Of a stretch of DNA of 64,000 bases, positions 55,044 to 63,115 are shown piece after piece; positions within the stretch are counted from its first letter, which is position 1, and each line of letters opens with the position of its first letter. Origin of the DNA: an uncultured Shewanella sp. (GTDB taxonomy: Bacteria; Pseudomonadota; Gammaproteobacteria; Enterobacterales; Shewanellaceae); contig NZ_CANMWS010000004.1 in NCBI RefSeq assembly GCF_947501665.1, forward strand, positions 62,001-126,000, read 5' to 3'. The notes under the pieces are model-generated. The model was given only the letters and a program-made list of their open reading frames with translations, was not told the DNA's origin and searched no databases. A program made the translations under genes and the position numbers.

Positions 55044-56093
55044 ATGGGTTGTAAATGTTATTTCTGTAATCCGACACAAAGGGCTAAGCCAGCGCCTAAT
55101 CCGCCGTGTCAATTAAGCCCCAAAGAGCGAGTACTAAAACAGCAAAGAGAAAGGTTGATGGAGGCGAACGAGAACAGCAAACCTGATCCTGAGAATGATG
55201 CCAGGCATGCTGCTCATGTTGAAAGGATACTAGCTAAAGGGAAGGCCGCAGCGGAGGCCGAAAAAGCAGCGGCAGCGTTGTCTGCTGCTAGTCTAACAGC
55301 GGCCAGCACTGCAGTGGCAGCTAAAAGTCAGACTGGGGTTAAGATGAATCCCAATAATATGCACTGGCCAGCGGAGGATTTCACCACAAGAGAGCGCTAT
55401 GACATTGAATGGGATTTTTCTAATCAAGAGACGGTTTCACTGGCCTTATTGACGCTGGAAGAGGCAGAGGAATATCTTGAAAATCTGCAACAAAATAGTG
55501 CTTATGACAACATGTCAGAAGGTAAAAATTACACAGGGCTAGCGATGGGCTTAAAATCGGCTCACTCTCTTGGTAAGACGCTTAATTCTTATGGTGCGAC
55601 GGCCAGAGCTGTAATGATTAATGGGGTCGAGCATATTGTCATCGAAAATTATAAACCAAAGTATTTAGACTTAGGAACACGTTGGCAAAGAAGTACCCCG
55701 CAAATGCTTAAGATGGGACTCGCTTTAAATACTTTAAAAGGCAACGTTCAGTTTTTAAAGTCAAATATCATTGTTGAAATAGCCTTTAGTGGTGCGGTGA
55801 ACGCAGCCGATTACATGATGAATGACGAGGTGACATTAAGAGAAGTGGTTAAACGTTTTTCTGCGGATGTGGCTAAAGGGGTGGTAACTGGTTTAGCTGC
55901 TCAGGGATCCGTTGTTGCTATCAGTACACTTGCTGCTTTCATGGGATTAACCATTCCTGTTGTTGGACAAGTGTTTCTTTTTGCTGTTGCTTGTTTTTAT
56001 ATTGGTGACGGTGTGTCAGCACTTGAGAATGAATACCAGTATACCGATAAGATGTTAAATCAAATTGAAGGGTTAATTGATGAGGGAAAATAA
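55044..56093 (+). CDS. Putative membrane-targeting polymorphic toxin
   Basis: 349 aa. The N-terminus is Cys-rich (MGCKCYFCNPTQ) with a proline stretch. An Ala/Glu-rich helical linker (68-95) follows, then a C-terminal domain: KYLDLGTRWQRSTPQMLKMG, SNIIVEIAFSGAVNAADYMM and NDEVTLREVVKRFSADVAKG. Two hydrophobic helices end it (about 280-302 and 304-322). The tail resembles membrane-disrupting antibacterial effectors as I remember them. The small triple-helix membrane protein overlapping its 3' end by 14 nt is a typical immunity partner. The 5' half is richer in GC than its neighbours, hinting at transfer. No PAAR, VgrG or Rhs domain is attached, so the secretion route is unknown. Confidence 0.5.
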   Translation: MGCKCYFCNPTQRAKPAPNPPCQLSPKERVLKQQRERLMEANENSKPDPENDARHAAHVERILAKGKAAAEAEKAAAALSAASLTAASTAVAAKSQTGVKMNPNNMHWPAEDFTTRERYDIEWDFSNQETVSLALLTLEEAEEYLENLQQNSAYDNMSEGKNYTGLAMGLKSAHSLGKTLNSYGATARAVMINGVEHIVIENYKPKYLDLGTRWQRSTPQMLKMGLALNTLKGNVQFLKSNIIVEIAFSGAVNAADYMMNDEVTLREVVKRFSADVAKGVVTGLAAQGSVVAISTLAAFMGLTIPVVGQVFLFAVACFYIGDGVSALENEYQYTDKMLNQIEGLIDEGK

Positions 56094-56514
56094 ATTAGTC
56101 ACATACTTAAAGATGATCATAAGCTTATTTATATGTTTAGTTCTTTTTGCATTTACAGTAAAAAGTTCTTTAGATTCTATTGATTTATATAATCAATTAG
56201 GAGATTTAAAAAGAGTTCGCTTTGCAGGACTATTGAATAATATATCATCTTGGATTTTATCTGGATTTTTATTATTTTTATTTATTTGTTTGTTGTATAG
56301 GTTGATAACTAAGAAAATTATTCCTCTGCCGATAGGCACTTTTTTACTGTTATTTTCCATTATCGGTGGTGTTATAGGCTTAGTGTTAGACTCCATGACT
56401 AGAGAAAAAGTCAAAGAATTGGGTTACCAAGAGTGTAAAAATGAGGCGTATTTTTCCCGTAATGCGTCGCATAAAATCTATGTCTTATCTCAGGCTGATT
56501 GTGAGGTGAAATAA
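56080..56514 (+). CDS. Probable immunity protein, three-helix membrane protein
   Basis: 144 aa from ATG 56080 (GAAGGG eight nt upstream). Hydrophobic segments are at about 11-30 (MIISLFICLVLFAFTV), 53-74 (SWILSGFLLFLFICLLYRLI) and 83-104 (IGTFLLLFSIIGGVIGLVLD). The C-terminal periplasmic tail has two Cys: GYQECKNEAYF and VLSQADCEVK. It resembles DUF1240-like proteins seen next to toxins. The overlap with the preceding gene implies coordinated production. Stem-loop SL-3 follows its stop codon by 24 nt. Confidence 0.5.
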   Translation: MRENKLVTYLKMIISLFICLVLFAFTVKSSLDSIDLYNQLGDLKRVRFAGLLNNISSWILSGFLLFLFICLLYRLITKKIIPLPIGTFLLLFSIIGGVIGLVLDSMTREKVKELGYQECKNEAYFSRNASHKIYVLSQADCEVK

Positions 56515-56538
56515 TTAAAGCTATTCCTGTGTTAAAAC

Positions 56539-56573
56539 CCTACCAGTGATAAACAGGCGTTATCACTGGTAGG
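56539..56573. repeat. Stem-loop repeat SL-3, longest copy
   Basis: CCTACCAGTGATAA (56539-56552) and TTATCACTGGTAGG (56560-56573) form a perfect 14-bp stem with a 7-nt loop, directly after the putative immunity gene and before the transposase remnant. No U-tract follows. Confidence 0.87.
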
Positions 56574-56580
56574 ATTAGAT

Positions 56581-56898
56581 TTAAATATTTGGTTTGCTAA
56601 TTACGTCGTTATTTTTTGCTGTTTCCATAAATCTATGTCGCCATAAAAAAGCCGTTTTAAGGTTAATGTTGCACACTTTTGCGGCTTCTCGTAAAGATAA
56701 GTTTAGCGACATACAATGTAAATATTGTTCCCAAAGGTGAGGTTTGTGAAGGCGAGCGAAAGAAGTTTTAGTCTTATTATTGAATGTTTTTAAGCATGAA
56801 TTACATCGATACCTTTGTGTTGAAACAGCTTTTCCCCACTTTCTGATATGAGAGCATTGACAATATGGACATTGATTACACTCGCCAAAATAAGGAAC
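56581..56898 (-). pseudogene. IS1595-type transposase remnant
   Basis: An open minus-strand frame of 105 codons without a start codon. Translation: CPYCQCSHIRKWGKAVSTQR, YRCNSCLKTFNNKTKTSFAR, LHKPHLWEQYLHCMSLNLSL, REAAKVCNINLKTAFLWRHR, FMETAKNND, then stop. This is the zinc-ribbon and HTH N-terminal region of IS1595/ISXO2-family transposases (CxxC...RYRCxxC..TF, TxFxWRHRF). The frame is closed by TAA at 56899-56901 on the upstream side. The catalytic DDE domain is missing, as are recognisable terminal repeats. It marks past transposition into this block. Confidence 0.75.
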
Positions 56899-56990
56899 TT
56901 AATTATATATTTCAATACCTTAAGTTATAATTATGTTTTAATACTTTAATTATAGCTAAATCATCAGTAATTGGGGGAGTCTATTTATCA

Positions 56991-57017
56991 ACCAGTAATA
57001 AGGCTCATTAACACGGG
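56991..57017. repeat. Degenerate stem-loop copy
   Basis: ACCAGTAATAAGGCTCATTA resembles SL-1 (ACCAGTGATAAGGCTCGTTT) but the second arm has decayed (ACACGGGT instead of ATCACTGGT). It lies upstream of the transposase remnant's 5' side. Confidence 0.5.
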
Positions 57018-57151
57018 TGTATTCAGGCTAAACTCAAGTGTAACGACAGCGCATCTTAAACCGATTTTCACGTTATCGAGTAAATAATAACGGGGATTTA
57101 ACAAATATCGAGTGCCTTTAGTGAATAACACCTATTTTAAATACCTAAGAG

Positions 57152-57177
57152 CCAGTGATAACAAAGGTTATCACTGG
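57152..57177. repeat. Stem-loop repeat SL-4
   Basis: CCAGTGATAAC (57152-57162) and GTTATCACTGG (57167-57177) form a perfect 11-bp stem with a 4-nt loop. It lies about 75 bp downstream of the stop codon of the minus-strand exported protein gene, and could act as its transcript end. Confidence 0.85.
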
Positions 57178-57253
57178 TTTATCTTATCTCGACAAAGCCC
57201 GCCCTGTTAGCTTATCTATGGCATTCTTATCAATGCCACTTGTTATTGCCAGC

Positions 57254-58186
57254 TTATTCAACAACAAAAGCGGTCTCGCAAGGCGTAGTAACTGCGTATT
57301 CATCGCTGTTACCAGAGACTAAGCTCACAGTATAGAGACCCGGAGCACTATACTGAGTAGTGTTTAAATTAAATGCCCATTTGTGGCCCTTAAAAACAAA
57401 GGAATTACCGACTGATGGCTGCATTGACTGTTTATCTTTTTTGGCTTTATTCGCTTGTCCGACACCCATAACCTCCGCACTGACATCAACCGCTTCCGCT
57501 TGAAGCACATCACTCACTGAAGGGGTATACATCACTTGCACTACAGGCGATGCCGACACCTCATCTGAGCCCAATTCATGACCCTCATTATCTTCAAGTT
57601 TTGCACGTAAAGGTAATACGCCATGTTTATTCATCTTCATCACCTTATGATGTTTTCCGTCTGCGGGTGTTTTAAATCCAACACAAGTGTAACTCGCCAA
57701 CGCCTCAACATAAGTCAACGTTTCTGGAGCCGTCATTCCCATCATGCAAGAGCTCGTTGACATGGATACAGTGCCATCCTCATGTACTGTCGTCGTAGCG
57801 GGAGCACCGCATTGTCCGTTGCTACGCTCCACCGTGGAGTCTGTCAATTTCAATTTTGTGTATGAACAAGGACCCACAGCAGTACTACAAGGGTAAGTGC
57901 CTGTCACTGCCTGTAAAGAGAAAGTCATTAAATTCAGGGTGTCAGGATCCAATTCCCAATCCACAGTAAGAATGTTAGCTTCAGTGTAATCATACAGGCT
58001 CAAAGACACACCATCAGCAGACTGCCCACTGTCCGTTGGAAAATGAATGTGACCAACCACTTCCCCGTCACTGTTAACAATATTTTTTTCAGACATCGCA
58101 AACGCTGTGCCTACCATAGTGAAGCAAATCAAAATAAAAATAACTTCTCGAATGTACATTTTATTAAAGTCATATTTTTTCATCAT
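57254..58186 (-). CDS. Exported protein with PxKF/Ig-like C-terminal domain
   Basis: 310 aa. Signal peptide VIFILICFTMVGTAFA-MSE. Six or more Cys in the mature part (TYPCSTAVGPCSYTK, SNGQCGAPA, SSCMMGM, YTCVGFKT). The C-terminal half resembles PxKF-type beta-sandwich domains: HGVLPLRAKLEDNEGHELGS, VVQVMYTPSVSDVL, GNSFVFKGHKWAFNLNTTQY and SAPGLYTVSLVSGNSDEY. It is probably secreted or cell-surface; no function is assigned. It is the last gene of the accessory block before the crp promoter. Confidence 0.6.
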   Translation of the reverse strand: MMKKYDFNKMYIREVIFILICFTMVGTAFAMSEKNIVNSDGEVVGHIHFPTDSGQSADGVSLSLYDYTEANILTVDWELDPDTLNLMTFSLQAVTGTYPCSTAVGPCSYTKLKLTDSTVERSNGQCGAPATTTVHEDGTVSMSTSSCMMGMTAPETLTYVEALASYTCVGFKTPADGKHHKVMKMNKHGVLPLRAKLEDNEGHELGSDEVSASPVVQVMYTPSVSDVLQAEAVDVSAEVMGVGQANKAKKDKQSMQPSVGNSFVFKGHKWAFNLNTTQYSAPGLYTVSLVSGNSDEYAVTTPCETAFVVE

Positions 58187-58532
58187 CTTAATCTCTTTGA
58201 GTCATGGTTAGTCTTTGTAGTGAATTCACTTCCCTAAAACATTCCCTAAAGCAAGAGCAATTCCACTTTACTTGCCTTACAAAGGTTAACGTGAGACAAA
58301 ACAATAAAAATCAATCCCAAGTATGAAACCTACCCTAGCCATATGACTGCATTTTCAACATCAACTCATCCTTTTGGGTTATTTCTCAATACAAATATCC
58401 ATTAATTTAAAAATAAAACTCATCACTAAAGAAACACGCCTTAAGCTTGCATACCCACAACGCCCTAAAATTTGCTAGAATAAGTCAATCTTTCCTTGTC
58501 ATTGTTCTGTCAAACGAAAAGCAGATAAAATT

Positions 58533-58574
58533 TTGATCTTAATCAATGTTTTACTCGAGTAATTGACGTATGAT
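58533..58574 (+). promoter_or_regulatory. Predicted crp promoter with FNR-type box
   Basis: TTGAT-CTTA-ATCAA at 58533-58546 is a perfect FNR/EtrA consensus palindrome. A -10-like TATGAT follows at 58569-58574. With a start site at about 58581 the box centre falls at -41.5, the class II activation position. The crp start codon is 44 bp further down. The rest of the 438-bp upstream region (58187-58624) shows no gene. Confidence 0.6.
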
Positions 58575-58624
58575 GAGGGAATAACATGTTTTTATCATTT
58601 AATGTTAAGCCGAGGAATTTAGGC

Positions 58625-59260
58625 ATGGCTCTGATTGGAAAGCCGAAACCCGATCCAACTTTGGAATGGTTTTTATCACACTGTCACCTTCACAAGTATC
58701 CATCCAAGAGCACATTAATCCATGCTGGAGAGAGTTCAGACACCCTTTACTATATTGTCAAAGGCTCTGTCGCCGTCTTGATTAAAGACGAAGAAGGCAA
58801 GGAAATGATCCTCTCTTATTTAAACCAAGGAGATTTTATTGGCGAGCTGGGGTTATTTGAAGATCAAGCGGAACGCACTGCATGGGTAAGAGCCAAACAG
58901 GCCTGTGAAATTGCTGAAATATCCTATAAGAAATTTAAGCAACTCATTCAAGTCAACCCAGAAATACTCATGAAACTATCCGCTCAAATGGCTTACCGTT
59001 TACACAGTACCAGTCAAAAAGTGGGAGACTTAGCGTTCTTGGACGTTGCCGGGCGCATCGCACAGACTTTGTTGCACTTAGCCAAACAACCCGATGCAAT
59101 GACCCATCCCGATGGTATGCAAATAAAAATTACTCGCCAAGAAATTGGTCAAATTGTTGGCTGCTCTCGAGAAACTGTGGGACGTATTTTAAAAATGTTG
59201 GAAGAGCAAAACCTCATCCAAGCTCACGGAAAAACCATTGTGGTGTATGGCACTCGATGA
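58625..59260 (+). CDS. crp: cAMP receptor protein (CRP)
   Basis: 211 aa from the ATG at 58625 ([20 protein letters not shown]), with GAGGA 8-9 nt upstream; the frame opens further upstream at 58586 but that extension is not conserved. The cAMP-binding cupin has [20 protein letters not shown] with the Arg and Ser/Thr contacts. The C-terminal winged HTH has [20 protein letters not shown], with the DNA-reading Arg-Glu-x-x-x-Arg. In Shewanella CRP is the main activator of anaerobic respiration genes. CpdA, encoded at 2.3 kb, degrades its ligand. Confidence 0.96.
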   Translation: MALIGKPKPDPTLEWFLSHCHLHKYPSKSTLIHAGESSDTLYYIVKGSVAVLIKDEEGKEMILSYLNQGDFIGELGLFEDQAERTAWVRAKQACEIAEISYKKFKQLIQVNPEILMKLSAQMAYRLHSTSQKVGDLAFLDVAGRIAQTLLHLAKQPDAMTHPDGMQIKITRQEIGQIVGCSRETVGRILKMLEEQNLIQAHGKTIVVYGTR

Positions 59261-59267
59261 TCATAAA

Positions 59268-59298
59268 AAAATAGAAGAGCCAATGGCTCTTCTATTTT
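59268..59298 (+). terminator. Intrinsic terminator of crp
   Basis: AAAATAGAAGAGCC (59268-59281) and GGCTCTTCTATTTT (59285-59298) form a perfect 14-bp stem with a 3-nt loop and a T4 tail, 7 nt after the crp stop codon. Confidence 0.82.
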
Positions 59299-59554
59299 CT
59301 GTAAATAGCCTGAACGTAGCATAATGGGTGCGACGCATAAATTAAATTTCAATTAAAATAAACAGCTTAAATAAGAGGTTTATTTATTTTACTGTTTGCT
59401 AAATACCGATATTTTGTCAATATCAAGGCACAGAGTCTTGCCTAAAAGCCCGCGATGAGTAGAAAGCTCAACATCGATAAGATCCCAAACAGCGACATTT
59501 AACAGCGCAGCTTATCCCGAGTTCAGGTTAAATACTGTTTAACGCTTCCATCCA

Positions 59555-60865
59555 CTATATGTATGATACAGACCCTTTCATCACACGATCGATTTCCCAT
59601 TGTGTGTCTTTGGTTTCTATTTCTTTGTACTCATGTGTCGCTGCATATAACATCTGTGCATACGGACATTCATGGGCACGAATATCCAGTTTATCAAAGC
59701 CCCCGCGACCCGCCATACGAAATGTCTCGCCAGCATTCAAAGGCACATTCCAACCTAATGTATGCTTAATCACTCCTTGCCCAAAACCTTTCATATAGCT
59801 GTGTGTTGATAAACTATCATGACGATGATTAAATTGTATGACTTCGGTACCTTGAGGCTTAATTTGATTATAAGCCATTCCAACTAACCGTTGCACTCCA
59901 GCCCCCATAGGCTCAGCGTTAGAGCACACGCCTTTACACTCATTCGCTAATGCAGACGCCTGAGCCATTAATCCTCCACGAGAGTGACCGACATGTGTCA
60001 TTTTCAAATGACTCTTTTCGAGTAAACCTTTATTCATCTTCTCAACAGTGTGCTTAACGACTTTGCCAAACGCTATCGCTTGCTCCACACTGGGAGGAAT
60101 TGCGCCGCACCAATTGCTCATATTACCAATAACTTGGCTTTGTAATAGTTTCTTTCCATTTGCCCCATCAAATCCACAAGCTGTTCCTCCATGACAAACA
60201 ACTAACTCATTTCTTTTTTCATCAAACAGAAGTGAAATAACGTTTCCAGTTCTTTTGTCTTTAAAAGTCCCACTATCATCCAATCCATTTCTCACCGCTT
60301 CAGGTAAAGCGGAAAAAAAACGACTAATAATAGGAGAACGACTTAAGTTTAATTGATTAACCGCCTTATACTGCCAACCTTGAGAGCTTTGATCAATGAC
60401 ATCACTACTCAATGCTCGGCTACTACTAACAGCCTGATAATTTTTTGGTTTTCCAACATAATCCATCGCCGCTGCATAGCGTAAATAGTCTTTTGCAAGT
60501 GCTTTATCACCTATTTGGGGCTTAGGGCTCAGCTTTTCCCACCCCCCCATTGGAATACTGACAAATTTTGGGGATGGCAAGATCCCATCATGGGAAGCCC
60601 GCTTCATATCACAGACTTTAACAGTACACGCACTGATTGCTTTTTTTACCATAGGGCAAGGAATTATCGCCCTCATCGAACGCCCAATTCCCTTCGGTGT
60701 GCAAAGACTACGGATCAGCGACCATTTAGCATTTTTTTTAAACGTGTTTTGTATATGATTTGTATTATCAAACCAAGAAAGAGTATCGCTATCTAATGGT
60801 TTAATCGTATTATCTTGAACAGTATTTGAACGAAAAATATTTTTAATATTTGAAAAAGCAGGCAC
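59555..60865 (-). CDS. Lipase-like alpha/beta-hydrolase, candidate type III secretion effector
   Basis: 436 aa starting at GTG 60865, with AGGA 6 nt upstream of the codon after a short spacer. Residues 1-110 are polar, low-structure and Ser/Asn/Lys-rich, as expected for a secretion and chaperone-binding region; there is no Sec signal. The C-terminal part is a lipase-type hydrolase: ISLLFDEKRNELVVCHGGT, then the nucleophile elbow HVGHSRGG with Ser295, MGAGVQRLVGMAYNQIK, an Asp in FNHRHDSLSTH and a His in DIRAHECPYAQ. The gene directly upstream encodes a CesT-like chaperone 46 bp away. A G7 run lies in the codons for PMGGWE. Substrate could be phospholipid; this is inference. Confidence 0.6.
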   Translation of the reverse strand: MPAFSNIKNIFRSNTVQDNTIKPLDSDTLSWFDNTNHIQNTFKKNAKWSLIRSLCTPKGIGRSMRAIIPCPMVKKAISACTVKVCDMKRASHDGILPSPKFVSIPMGGWEKLSPKPQIGDKALAKDYLRYAAAMDYVGKPKNYQAVSSSRALSSDVIDQSSQGWQYKAVNQLNLSRSPIISRFFSALPEAVRNGLDDSGTFKDKRTGNVISLLFDEKRNELVVCHGGTACGFDGANGKKLLQSQVIGNMSNWCGAIPPSVEQAIAFGKVVKHTVEKMNKGLLEKSHLKMTHVGHSRGGLMAQASALANECKGVCSNAEPMGAGVQRLVGMAYNQIKPQGTEVIQFNHRHDSLSTHSYMKGFGQGVIKHTLGWNVPLNAGETFRMAGRGGFDKLDIRAHECPYAQMLYAATHEYKEIETKDTQWEIDRVMKGSVSYI

Positions 60866-60911
60866 AACATTTCCTAAATTTATAACAGTAGAGGTACTAA
60901 CAAAAAGCTCG

Positions 60912-61361
60912 TTAAATTAAGTGAATAGAATTATCATTCGAGTCTAATTTATCATCATTAAAATTAATTCTGTTCCTCAAGCGTAAAGCCGTAAAATAAA
61001 AAGCTTCAATAATCTTATTGAAGCTGTCTACATTATATGCATTGATATCATCAAGAAAACTTAACATGATGACACTTAAATCATCATCAATAGCTAAGGC
61101 GGCTCCTAAGGTTTCAATTTGATTTTGATTTATTTTCAAACATTCTTGCATCACTTTTAATTTAAGGTAATCACTATCAGGCAAAGGTGCCACACAAGTA
61201 TTAATATAAAAATCAGGTGAATTGGAGAATACTTTTAGCGACATTAACGTTTCATCAAAAGGAATAAAGCACACATCACCTTCAAATTCTAACTGAGTAT
61301 TATTATCCTTATTTAAACGAGAAATCCATTCATTTAAAATGTTTTTAGCACTATGATTCAT
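60912..61361 (-). CDS. CesT-family type III secretion chaperone-like protein
   Basis: 149 aa from the ATG at 61361 (MNHSAKNILNEWISRLNKDN); the frame extends to 61403 but that end is hydrophobic and unlikely. It is small and acidic with the alpha-beta layout of class I chaperones: helix (NILNEWISRLNK), strands (QLEFEGDVCFIPFDETLMSL), PDFYINTCVAPLPDSDYL, LKVMQECLKINQNQIETLGA with ALAIDDDLSVIMLSFLDDI, and a C-terminal helix NKIIEAFYFTALRLRNR. Class I chaperones typically sit beside their effector; the lipase-like gene starts 46 bp downstream. No secretion apparatus gene is in the window. Confidence 0.62.
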   Translation of the reverse strand: MNHSAKNILNEWISRLNKDNNTQLEFEGDVCFIPFDETLMSLKVFSNSPDFYINTCVAPLPDSDYLKLKVMQECLKINQNQIETLGAALAIDDDLSVIMLSFLDDINAYNVDSFNKIIEAFYFTALRLRNRINFNDDKLDSNDNSIHLI

Positions 61362-61551
61362 ATTAATCTTTATCGTAAAACAATGGTGTAGAATAAATAA
61401 CATACAAAATAAACCGTATATTATTCAATATCAGTAAATGACTAAGATCACCTACTGATATTTATATTAGATATAATTAATATTATTTTCTTTCAATAAG
61501 TGGACAAACCAGAAATAAACTTATTTATCCGTTAACAATATATTCAATGAT

Positions 61552-62439
61552 TCACTCATTAATTAGCCTTGCATCATCCAAAGTATCACATAAGGCTTTA
61601 ATACCTAATAGCGTACGTGGTGAAGGGCGGTGTAATAAATCAGCATTTAATTGATAAATATGATGATGTTTTACCGCTGGGATTTCTGGCCATCGAGACC
61701 AATCAACACCAAGCACATTGCCTTCATCTTGGCTTTGTAAAATCACCTCTGGTGCTTTGAGTAGTACCGATTCTTCACTCACTTGTGGATATTCATTTTT
61801 TGCATCATAAAAGATGTTCTTTCCATGACACACGGTAATAATTTGTTGGATCCAACTATTTTTAGCTACCGTCATTAGCGGAGTAGACCACAATTGATAA
61901 AAAACTTTGATGTCTTTTTTAGCTGAATTTTGTTGCTTTATTTGACTCAGCGCTTGTCGATAATCGGCAGCACGTTTATTTGCTTGTAATTCATGGCCTG
62001 TCAATGCCCCTAACCGTTCTAAATCATCAGCCACATCAAGAAGGGTTTTAGGATCGCTATTGACCAAATGAAACCCAAGTTCACGCAAGCGTGCTAGCCC
62101 CTCTTGGTTACTCTCCCCTTGCCAAGTCACAATAAGATCGGGGTTAAGCTCAATGATTTTCTCTATCTGAAATCCATAATAACCACCCACTCTAGGAATG
62201 GCTTTCGCCGCTTCAGGATAATCACTGCTGTCTGATGTGCCTACTATCAACTTTCCCGCACCAATAGCAAACAACATCTCAACGGCATGGGGCGATAAAG
62301 CCACAATGCGCTTCGCAGGCAACTTTTCTAATGGCGTTATCAATGACGCCACGGCTAGGTTGATGGACAAGACGGCGAGCATACTCAACAACCCAAAAAA
62401 ATACATTAATATGCTCATTTCTTTTTTAGTGCAGTTCAT
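61552..62439 (-). CDS. btuF: Vitamin B12 periplasmic binding protein
   Basis: 295 aa from ATG 62439, 2 bp after the cobO stop codon. Signal segment LMYFFGLLSMLAVLSINLAV followed by ASL. Cluster A (class III) binding-protein fold: RIVALSPHAVEMLFAIGAG, LIVGTSDSSDYPEAAK, IPRVGGYYGFQIEKIIELNP, DLIVTWQGESN and LLHRPSPRTLLGIKALCD. It captures cobalamin for BtuCD, whose genes are not in this window. It is third in cobQ-cobO-btuF. Confidence 0.88.
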   Translation of the reverse strand: MNCTKKEMSILMYFFGLLSMLAVLSINLAVASLITPLEKLPAKRIVALSPHAVEMLFAIGAGKLIVGTSDSSDYPEAAKAIPRVGGYYGFQIEKIIELNPDLIVTWQGESNQEGLARLRELGFHLVNSDPKTLLDVADDLERLGALTGHELQANKRAADYRQALSQIKQQNSAKKDIKVFYQLWSTPLMTVAKNSWIQQIITVCHGKNIFYDAKNEYPQVSEESVLLKAPEVILQSQDEGNVLGVDWSRWPEIPAVKHHHIYQLNADLLHRPSPRTLLGIKALCDTLDDARLINE

Positions 62440-62441
62440 CA

Positions 62442-63086
62442 CTAATAATCAAACCCAGGTTGCGCCTTAACACCCGCCTCAAAAGCATGTTTAATGGGTT
62501 GAACCTCACTCACAGTATCGGCCAGTTCTATAATTTGGCGATGACACGCCCTTCCCGTCACAATCACATGCTGCATAGGAGGACGATTTTGTAAGGCCTT
62601 AATCACTCGATCGACATCTAAGTAATGGTAACTCAGCATATACGTCAATTCATCCAACATGACTAAATCAATAGTGGGATCGCTCAATAGCATTTCTGCG
62701 GCCTGCCAAGCTTCCACTGCAGCTTGGGTGTCTTTCTCTTTATCCTGAGTTTCCCACGTAAAGCCCGTTCCCATGACATGAAATTCAACCCCAGCTCCCT
62801 CAAGTAAAGTTCGTTCACCGCACGCCCAATTCCCTTTGATGAACTGCACCACAGCAGCCTTTTTACCATGGCCCACACAGCGAGCAACAGTGCCAAAACC
62901 CGAGGTCGATTTCCCTTTACCATTCCCCGTTAAAACCAACAAAATCCCTTGCTCTTTTTGCGCTTTAGCAATTTTAGCATCAACACTGGCTTTGACTTTT
63001 TGTTGCCTCGCTTTATGACGCTCCGCTTTTATTTCATCCCGTTGCTTATCACTTTGCGCTGGGGTTACCTCTGGATGATTTTTCAT
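62442..63086 (-). CDS. cobO: Corrinoid adenosyltransferase (CobO/BtuR)
   Basis: 214 aa from ATG 63086 (AAGGA 6 nt upstream); the GTG at 63107 is less likely. P-loop LVLTGNGKGKSTSGFGTVAR, GKKAAVVQFIKGNWACGE, LDELTYMLSYHYL and VIVTGRACHRQIIELADTVS are family blocks. An N-terminal basic helix (AQSDKQRDEIKAERHKARQ) is typical. It transfers adenosyl from ATP to Co(I) corrinoids. It lies between cobQ and btuF on one strand. Confidence 0.93.
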   Translation of the reverse strand: MKNHPEVTPAQSDKQRDEIKAERHKARQQKVKASVDAKIAKAQKEQGILLVLTGNGKGKSTSGFGTVARCVGHGKKAAVVQFIKGNWACGERTLLEGAGVEFHVMGTGFTWETQDKEKDTQAAVEAWQAAEMLLSDPTIDLVMLDELTYMLSYHYLDVDRVIKALQNRPPMQHVIVTGRACHRQIIELADTVSEVQPIKHAFEAGVKAQPGFDY

Positions 63087-63115
63087 CAGTGTCCTTATTA
63101 TTTTCACAAACTAAA

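Noticed and set aside
53982..57177. Integron attC sites or a cassette array
   Set aside because: The stem-loops lack the RYYYAAC/GTTRRRY core sites, loops are only 4-8 nt, and genes are in both orientations; no integrase was seen.
53982..57177. CRISPR array
   Set aside because: Copies are palindromic, few and spaced by whole genes; no regular spacers and no cas genes.
50489..58532. Type VI secretion locus
   Set aside because: No VgrG, Hcp, PAAR, TssB/C or other structural genes are present; only effector/immunity-like proteins.
58586..58624. Upstream extension of CRP by 13 residues
   Set aside because: The conserved family start MALIGKPKP with a proper ribosome-binding site is at 58625.
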